Assembly: GCA_002698425.1 (NCBI GenBank)
Contig: NZXU01000101.1
Span: 124,001-188,000 of the forward strand
Source: Ahrensia sp.
Lineage (GTDB): Bacteria > Pseudomonadota > Alphaproteobacteria > Rhizobiales > Rhizobiaceae
Direction of reading: 5' to 3'
Length of the DNA: 64,000 bases
Translations under genes and position numbers: made by a program
Shown: positions 58,923 through 64,000 of the stretch, piece by piece
Position numbering within the stretch: the first letter of the stretch is position 1
Layout of the letters: every line of letters starts with the position of its first letter
The notes under the pieces: generated by a model
Database searches by the model: none
Told to the model about the DNA's origin: nothing
The model's input: the letters and a program-made list of their open reading frames with translations, nothing else

Positions 58923-61900
58923 TCAGGCGGCCTTTTCGGCAGCCTTCTCCGCAAGACCGGCAAGCTTGGTCGCGAGGATCGCGCTGCCGGCCAGCCGTTT
59001 CGCGGGGGTCGGCCAGTCGCGTGTGAACAGGATCGACTGGTCAGGCCGGATCTTCGCCATCGAGCCCTGCTCGCCGATATAGCCGATCAGCCCCGCAGGA
59101 TCGGCGAATTCCTTGTTGCGGAACTGGATGACCGCGCCCTTCGGGCCGGCGTCGAGCTTCTCGATATTGGCCTTGCGGCACAGCGCCTTGATGTAGACGA
59201 CCTTCAGCAGGTGCTCGACTTCCTCCGGCAGCGGTCCGAACCGGTCGGTCAGCTCCGCGCCGAAGCCGTCGATGTCGCGGATTTCCTCCAGCTCGCCGAG
59301 CCGGCGGTAGAGCGACAGGCGCAGTTGCAGGTCGCCGACATAGCCTTCCGGGATCATCACCGAGGTGCCGACCGCGATCTGGGGCGACCACTGGCCGTGA
59401 TCGTCGACGGCCTCGCCCTTCATCTCGAGCACGGCCTCCTCCAGCATCTGCTGGTAGAGCTCGAACCCGACCTCTTTGATGTGGCCGGACTGTTCCTCTC
59501 CGAGCAGGTTTCCGCCGCCGCGAATGTCGAGGTCGTGGCTCGCCAGCTGGAACCCCGCGCCGAGCGAATCGAGCGATTGCAGCACCTTCAGCCGCCGTTC
59601 CGCCGTCTTTGTCAGCATTTTCTTCGCCGGCAGCGTCAGCAGCGCATAGGCGCGCAGCTTCGACCGGCCGACGCGACCGCGGATCTGGTAGAGCTGCGCC
59701 AGGCCGAACATGTCGGCGCGGTGCACGACCATCGTGTTGGCCGTCGGGATGTCGAGGCCCGATTCGACGATCGTGGTCGACAGCAGCACGTCGTAGCTGC
59801 CGTCATAGAAGGCGTTCATCACGTCATCGAGCTCGCCCGGCGCCATCTGGCCATGGGCCACCGCGACCTTCAGTTCCGAGACATGCTCGTCGAGAAACGC
59901 CTTCACCTCGGCGAGGTCGGAAATGCGCGGGCAGACATAGAAGCTCTGCCCGCCCCGGTACCGTTCGCGCAGCAGCGTCTCGCGGATCACCAGCGGGTCG
60001 AAGGGCGAGACGAAGGTGCGCACCGCAAGCCGGTCGACCGGCGGCGTCGAGATCAGCGACAATTCACGAACGCCCGTCAGGGCTAGTTGCAGCGTGCGCG
60101 GGATCGGCGTCGCGGTCAGCGTCAGCACATGTACGTCCGACTTCAGCTCCTTCAGCCGCTCCTTGTGCTTGACGCCGAAATGCTGCTCCTCGTCGACGAT
60201 CAGCAGGCCGAGATTCTTGAAGGTGATGCCCTGCCCCAGCAGCGCATGCGTGCCGACAACGATATCGACGCTTCCGTCGGCGACGCCCTTCTTGGCTTCG
60301 TTCAGTGCCTTCGGCCCGGCCAGCCGCGAGGCATGGGCGATATTGACCGGCAATCCCCGGAACCGTTCGGAGAAGGAGCGAAAATGCTGGCGCGCCAGCA
60401 AGGTTGTCGGCACGACGACGGCCACCTGCTGGCCGTTCAGCGCCGCCACGAAGGCGGCGCGTATCGCCACTTCTGTCTTGCCGAAGCCGACATCGCCGCA
60501 AACCAGCCTGTCCATCGGCTTGCCGGCGACCAGATCGCCGATCACCGCGTCGATGGCGCCCAACTGGTCCTCGGTCTCGTCATAGGGGAAGCGCGCCGCG
60601 AATTCGTCATAGAGCCCTTCCGGCGGCCGCAGCACCGGCGCGGAACGCGATTCGCGGGCAGCCGCGATGCGGATCAGCTGGTCGGCCATGTCGAGCAGGC
60701 GCTTCTTCAGCTTCGCCTTGCGCGCCTGCCACGCCCCGCCGCCGAGCCGGTCGAGCTGCGCCGTGCTGGCATCGGAGCCGTAACGCGACAGGAGTTCGAT
60801 ATTCTCGACCGGCAGGAACAGCCGCCCGTCGCCGGCATAGACGATCTCCAGGCAGTCATGCGGCGCGCCGACGGCCTCGATCGTGCGAAGCCCGACGAAC
60901 TGGCCGATGCCGTGATCGACATGAACGACGATATCGCCCGCCGCCAGCGCCGATGCCTCGGAAATGAAATCCGATGCCTTCTTGCGGCGGCGATGGCGCA
61001 CCAGCCGGTCGCCGAGGATGTCCTGTTCGGCGACGAGCGCGAAATTCTTCGTCTCGAAACCGTGTTCGATGGAAAGGACCGCCGCCGGAATGACCGTACG
61101 GTTCAGAGCCGTGGCGACGCCGATGCCGGTCACCGTCTCGATGCCGCCAAGCGAATGCTCCTCGAGAATCTGGATCAGCCGCGTCAGCGAGCCTTCGCTC
61201 CAGCCGGCGAGGAAGGCGCGCTTGCCGTCGGCACGCAGCGCCGCGACGTGCTTCGCCGCCATCTCGAAGACATTGGCCTGCTTGTCGGCCCGCTCCAGCG
61301 AAAAATTGCGCCCCGAGGCGATGGCGAGGTCAAATACCGTGACATCGGGCGTGTCAGGCACGCCGAAGGGCGAAAGCGTCACGGTCAGCCGCGTGGCGGC
61401 AAGAGAAACGGCCTCTTCCGGCGTCAGGTAGAGCGCGTCCGGCGGCAGCGGCTTGTAGGGCACGCCGTCGCCGCCCAGCTTGCCTTCCGATTGCGCCTGC
61501 CGCGCCTCGTAATGATCCTCGATCATCGTCCGGCGCTCGGTCAGCGCCTCGCGGCTCAGATGTTCCAGCACCACGGGCGCATCCGGCAGGCATTCGAACA
61601 GCGTCGTCAGTTCCTCGTGGAACAGCGGCAGCCAGTGCTCCATGCCGGCGAAACGCTGCTGGCTGGTGATCGAGGCATAGAGCGCGTCGTCGCGCGACGG
61701 CGCGCCGAAGGTCGACAGATAGCCCTGCCGGAACCGCGCCACGGTTTCCGGCGTCAGCGAGATCTCGCTGGCCGGCTGCAGCGTGAATTCCATCTTCTGG
61801 CCGGTTGTGCGCTGCGTCGCCGGATCGAAGGCGCGCACGCTTTCCAGCGTATCGCCGAAGAAATCGAGCCGCACCGCCTCGGGCGTTCCCGGCGCGAAGA

Positions 61901-62450
61901 TGTCTAGGATGCCGCCGCGCACCGCATATTCGCCGACCTCGCGCACCGTCGGCACGCGTTCGAAGCCCGCCGAGGCGAGCGTCGCGGTGATGTCGTCCAT
62001 GCGCACGGTCTGGCCGGGCTTGGCGACGATCGTCTGTCCGGCGATCTCGTCCGGCTTCGGCATGCGCTGCAGGATGGCGTTCGCCGTCGTCAGGATCACG
62101 GCCTGCGCCGGCTTTCCGCGCAGCTCGGCAATCCGCGTCATTGCGGCCAGCCGCCGCGCCGACACGTCGGATCCGGGCGACACCCGGTCGTAAGGCAGGC
62201 AGTCCCAGGCCGGGAAATCGATGATCTCGACATCCGGCGCGACGAATGAAAACACCTGCGCCCAGTCGGCCAGCGCCGAACCGTCGCGCGCCACATAGAT
62301 CACCGGTCCGTTGTTCGCGGCCGCCTTCGAACACAGCGCGTTGACGACGAAAGGCTCAGCTCCCGCCGCGACGCCCGAAAAGACGACACGGCCGGCATCG
62401 GCCGGCACGTTGGGAACATCGATCCAGAGCTTCTTCGATTTCGCGCTCAT
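58923..62450 (-). CDS. mfd: transcription-repair coupling factor
   Basis: A 1175-aa DNA translocase that removes stalled RNA polymerase and recruits UvrA. It carries the UvrB-like N-terminal domain (PDVEIIDFPAWDCLPYDRVS), the RNA-polymerase-interaction domain (DIVVHVDHGIGQFVGL) and a RecG-like motor with Walker A GDVGFGKTEVAIR and Walker B LLIVDEEQHFGVKHKE. The TRG segment ELSLISTPPVDRLAVRTFV is present, then helicase motif VI QIRGRVGRSKLRAYA. ATG 62450 overlaps the sdhE stop. Length matches the family. Confidence 0.97.
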   Translation of the reverse strand: MSAKSKKLWIDVPNVPADAGRVVFSGVAAGAEPFVVNALCSKAAANNGPVIYVARDGSALADWAQVFSFVAPDVEIIDFPAWDCLPYDRVSPGSDVSARRLAAMTRIAELRGKPAQAVILTTANAILQRMPKPDEIAGQTIVAKPGQTVRMDDITATLASAGFERVPTVREVGEYAVRGGILDIFAPGTPEAVRLDFFGDTLESVRAFDPATQRTTGQKMEFTLQPASEISLTPETVARFRQGYLSTFGAPSRDDALYASITSQQRFAGMEHWLPLFHEELTTLFECLPDAPVVLEHLSREALTERRTMIEDHYEARQAQSEGKLGGDGVPYKPLPPDALYLTPEEAVSLAATRLTVTLSPFGVPDTPDVTVFDLAIASGRNFSLERADKQANVFEMAAKHVAALRADGKRAFLAGWSEGSLTRLIQILEEHSLGGIETVTGIGVATALNRTVIPAAVLSIEHGFETKNFALVAEQDILGDRLVRHRRRKKASDFISEASALAAGDIVVHVDHGIGQFVGLRTIEAVGAPHDCLEIVYAGDGRLFLPVENIELLSRYGSDASTAQLDRLGGGAWQARKAKLKKRLLDMADQLIRIAAARESRSAPVLRPPEGLYDEFAARFPYDETEDQLGAIDAVIGDLVAGKPMDRLVCGDVGFGKTEVAIRAAFVAALNGQQVAVVVPTTLLARQHFRSFSERFRGLPVNIAHASRLAGPKALNEAKKGVADGSVDIVVGTHALLGQGITFKNLGLLIVDEEQHFGVKHKERLKELKSDVHVLTLTATPIPRTLQLALTGVRELSLISTPPVDRLAVRTFVSPFDPLVIRETLLRERYRGGQSFYVCPRISDLAEVKAFLDEHVSELKVAVAHGQMAPGELDDVMNAFYDGSYDVLLSTTIVESGLDIPTANTMVVHRADMFGLAQLYQIRGRVGRSKLRAYALLTLPAKKMLTKTAERRLKVLQSLDSLGAGFQLASHDLDIRGGGNLLGEEQSGHIKEVGFELYQQMLEEAVLEMKGEAVDDHGQWSPQIAVGTSVMIPEGYVGDLQLRLSLYRRLGELEEIRDIDGFGAELTDRFGPLPEEVEHLLKVVYIKALCRKANIEKLDAGPKGAVIQFRNKEFADPAGLIGYIGEQGSMAKIRPDQSILFTRDWPTPAKRLAGSAILATKLAGLAEKAAEKAA

Positions 62451-62737
62451 TGCAATTCGATCCCGTGATGGGCGCAGATTGCACGAAACAGCGGCGTGTC
62501 CTGATCGGAAGGCACCGGCCCCTCGCCTGTGAACCATTTAAACAGGTCGCGGTCGAGGACTTCCAGCAACGCCTCGAACGTATCGAGATCGTCCGCCGTC
62601 ATCGTTGCCACCTGCGCATCGGCATATTGGCCGAGCAGCAGGTCCATCTCCTTCATGCCGCGATGCCAGGCGCGAAACTTCGCGCGGCGTCGGCGGGCGT
62701 CAATATCGAATTCGGCGTCCTGCGGGGACGTGGCCAT
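62447..62737 (-). CDS. sdhE: succinate dehydrogenase flavinylation factor SdhE
   Basis: A 96-aa helical protein that assists covalent attachment of FAD to SdhA. The key motif R-G-M-K-E is present in AKFRAWHRGMKEMDLLLGQY, with the downstream segment LDTFEALLEVLDRDLFKWFT. ATG 62737 is the only reasonable start. It overlaps mfd by 4 bp and is divergent from recG (99-bp gap), the standard arrangement in Rhizobiales. Confidence 0.93.
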   Translation of the reverse strand: MATSPQDAEFDIDARRRRAKFRAWHRGMKEMDLLLGQYADAQVATMTADDLDTFEALLEVLDRDLFKWFTGEGPVPSDQDTPLFRAICAHHGIELQ

Positions 62738-62836
62738 GGCGTCTACTTCGCGTGTCAGGAAAACGGAGGCGGTATAACGCCGGCAGGCCCGCTTGTCAGC
62801 CTTGATCGCACCTGCCTGCCCATGAAAGATGCGCCC

Positions 62837-64000
62837 ATGCGTCCGCCCGTCCTCGATCCCCTGTTTGCGCCCGTCGCCGTCATTGACGGCATCGGGCCGC
62901 GCATCGCCAAGCTGCTCGGCAATCTGCTGCCGGTTCCCGAGGCGATGGACGAGCCGCGCGTGCTGGGTCTCGTCTTCCATTTGCCCCATTCCATCGTCGA
63001 CCGCCGCCAGCAGCCGGGTATCGCCCATGCGCCGGAAGGCGCGATCGTCACGCTGAAGGTTCGGGTCGACCGCCACCAGCCGCCGCCGCGCGGGCGTGGC
63101 AACGTGCCTTACCGGGTCTTCGCCCATGACGAGACCGGCGAGATTGGCCTGGTCTATTTCCACGCCAAGGCGGCATGGCTCGAAAAGCTCCTTCCCGAAG
63201 GCGAGACGATGCTGGTCTCTGGCCGGGTCGAATGGTTCAACGGCCGCCCGACCATGGTGCATCCGGACCATGTGGTCTCGGAGGAAAACGCAGCCGATCT
63301 GCCGCTGGTCGAGCCGGTCTACCCGCTGACGGCCGGCGTGACGCCGAAGCCATTGCGCAAGGCGATCCTGTCGGCGCTGGAGCGCGTACCGGACCTGCCG
63401 GAATGGATCGATCCGCATGTCGTGAAGAAGCACGGCTTTGCGACGTTTCGCGAAAGCCTGCAGCGCCTGCACGCCCCGCGCGACGCGGCCGATGTCGATT
63501 TGCAGAACCCGGCGCGGCGCAGGCTCGCCTATGACGAATTGCTGGCCGGACAGCTGGCGCTCGGCCTCGTCCGGCGCAAGATGAAGAAATCCGCCGGCCG
63601 CACCTTCAAGGGCACCGGCGAGCTGGCGCAGAAGATCCGCGCCGCCTTCGGCCATCCGCTGACCGGCGCGCAGGAACGCTCGCTCGATGAAATTCACATC
63701 GACCAGGAAAAGCCGGAACGCATGCTGCGGCTGCTGCAGGGCGATGTCGGCTCCGGAAAGACCGTCGTTGCGCTGCTCGCCATGGCCAATGTCATCGAAT
63801 CGGGCGCGCAGGCAGCCATGATGGCGCCGACCGAGATCCTCGCCCGTCAGCATTTCGCCTCCATCGCCCCTCTGGCCGAAGCCGCCGGATTGACGATCCG
63901 AATCCTGACCGGGCGCGAAAAGGGCAAGCAGCGCGAGGACACGCTGGCCGCGCTGAAGGCTGGCGACATCGATATCCTCGTCGGCACCCATGCGCTGTTC
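62837..64000 (+). CDS. recG: ATP-dependent DNA helicase RecG, N-terminal part (3' end outside window)
   Basis: The N-terminal 388 residues of RecG, the fork-regression helicase. The wedge domain begins FAPVAVIDGIGPRIAKLLG, the OB-fold follows (APEGAIVTLKVRVDRHQ), and the motor starts with Walker A LLQGDVGSGKTVVALLAM and motif Ia MMAPTEILARQHF. The frame is open to base 64000 and ends within DILVGTHALF. ATG 62822 (15 bp upstream) is also possible. Confidence 0.96.
   Translation, partial: MRPPVLDPLFAPVAVIDGIGPRIAKLLGNLLPVPEAMDEPRVLGLVFHLPHSIVDRRQQPGIAHAPEGAIVTLKVRVDRHQPPPRGRGNVPYRVFAHDETGEIGLVYFHAKAAWLEKLLPEGETMLVSGRVEWFNGRPTMVHPDHVVSEENAADLPLVEPVYPLTAGVTPKPLRKAILSALERVPDLPEWIDPHVVKKHGFATFRESLQRLHAPRDAADVDLQNPARRRLAYDELLAGQLALGLVRRKMKKSAGRTFKGTGELAQKIRAAFGHPLTGAQERSLDEIHIDQEKPERMLRLLQGDVGSGKTVVALLAMANVIESGAQAAMMAPTEILARQHFASIAPLAEAAGLTIRILTGREKGKQREDTLAALKAGDIDILVGTHALF

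Noticed and set aside
60087..61907. Open frame of 606 codons on the plus strand inside mfd
   Set aside because: Antisense shadow of mfd; the mfd domains are intact across this stretch.

Overview
The window is chromosomal DNA of a GC-rich alphaproteobacterium, most like the Rhizobiales/Hyphomicrobiales. This rests on the gene orders dacF-tmk-holB-metG-tatD-MBL hydrolase and mfd-sdhE/recG, an FNR/FixK-type TTGA-N6-TCAA regulon, an IalB-family protein and HspQ. It is densely packed, with many ATGA stop/start overlaps. I found no insertion sequences, phage genes or CRISPR arrays. Both ends cut genes: pyrG on the left and recG on the right.

Layout. 1-7.6 kb: the end of pyrG, an IclR regulator divergent from a TRAP-TAXI transporter, a sulfatase/phosphonate-ester-hydrolase-like enzyme and an EEP-family hydrolase. 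7.7-8.2 kb: two small proteins. 8.35-19.9 kb: a full sulfur-oxidising heterodisulfide-reductase-like (sHdr-LbpA) island. It runs lipoate ligase, GATase-like protein, DsrE (CC type), hdrC1-hdrB1-hdrA-hyp-hdrC2-hdrB2, a second unknown protein, lipoate-binding protein lbpA, DsrE2/3-like, a FadL-type porin and tusA, and ends in a convergent ArsR-type regulator (sHdrR-like). 20.5-29.7 kb: housekeeping genes on the minus strand (ybaK, PhnP-like hydrolase, tatD, metG, holB, tmk, dacF, rlpA), a secreted unknown protein, tRNA-Ser(UGA) and a TetR regulator.

30-42.8 kb: a low-oxygen/stress island with two universal stress proteins, a P-type cation ATPase, a CaCA exchanger, an FNR-type regulator with an N-terminal cysteine cluster, an L,D-transpeptidase, a phosphoribosyltransferase, glucokinase, a PfkB sugar kinase, PEP synthase and a small cytochrome c. 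Four perfect TTGA-N6-TCAA boxes lie in its intergenic regions, so the resident regulator probably controls the island. 43.1-47.9 kb: gpsA, a HAD phosphatase and ggpS, which together could make the compatible solute glucosylglycerol from DHAP, followed by a GT87 membrane glycosyltransferase. 47.9-52.7 kb: a BMP-type nucleoside ABC transporter. 52.9-64 kb: a UbiH-family hydroxylase, an AEC permease, hspQ, a FrnE/DsbA-like protein, an orphan peptide-binding protein, an IalB protein, mfd, sdhE and recG.

How it fits together. The sHdr island should oxidise persulfide sulfur in the cytoplasm. TusA and DsrE proteins would carry the sulfur to the Hdr-like complex, with LbpA (lipoylated at Lys71 by the adjacent ligase) as cofactor protein. 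The sHdr pathway itself is known. The least explained parts are a glutamine-amidotransferase-fold protein that has lost its catalytic Cys and Glu, two uncharacterised proteins inside the operon, and an AT-rich motif shared by the two likely promoters.
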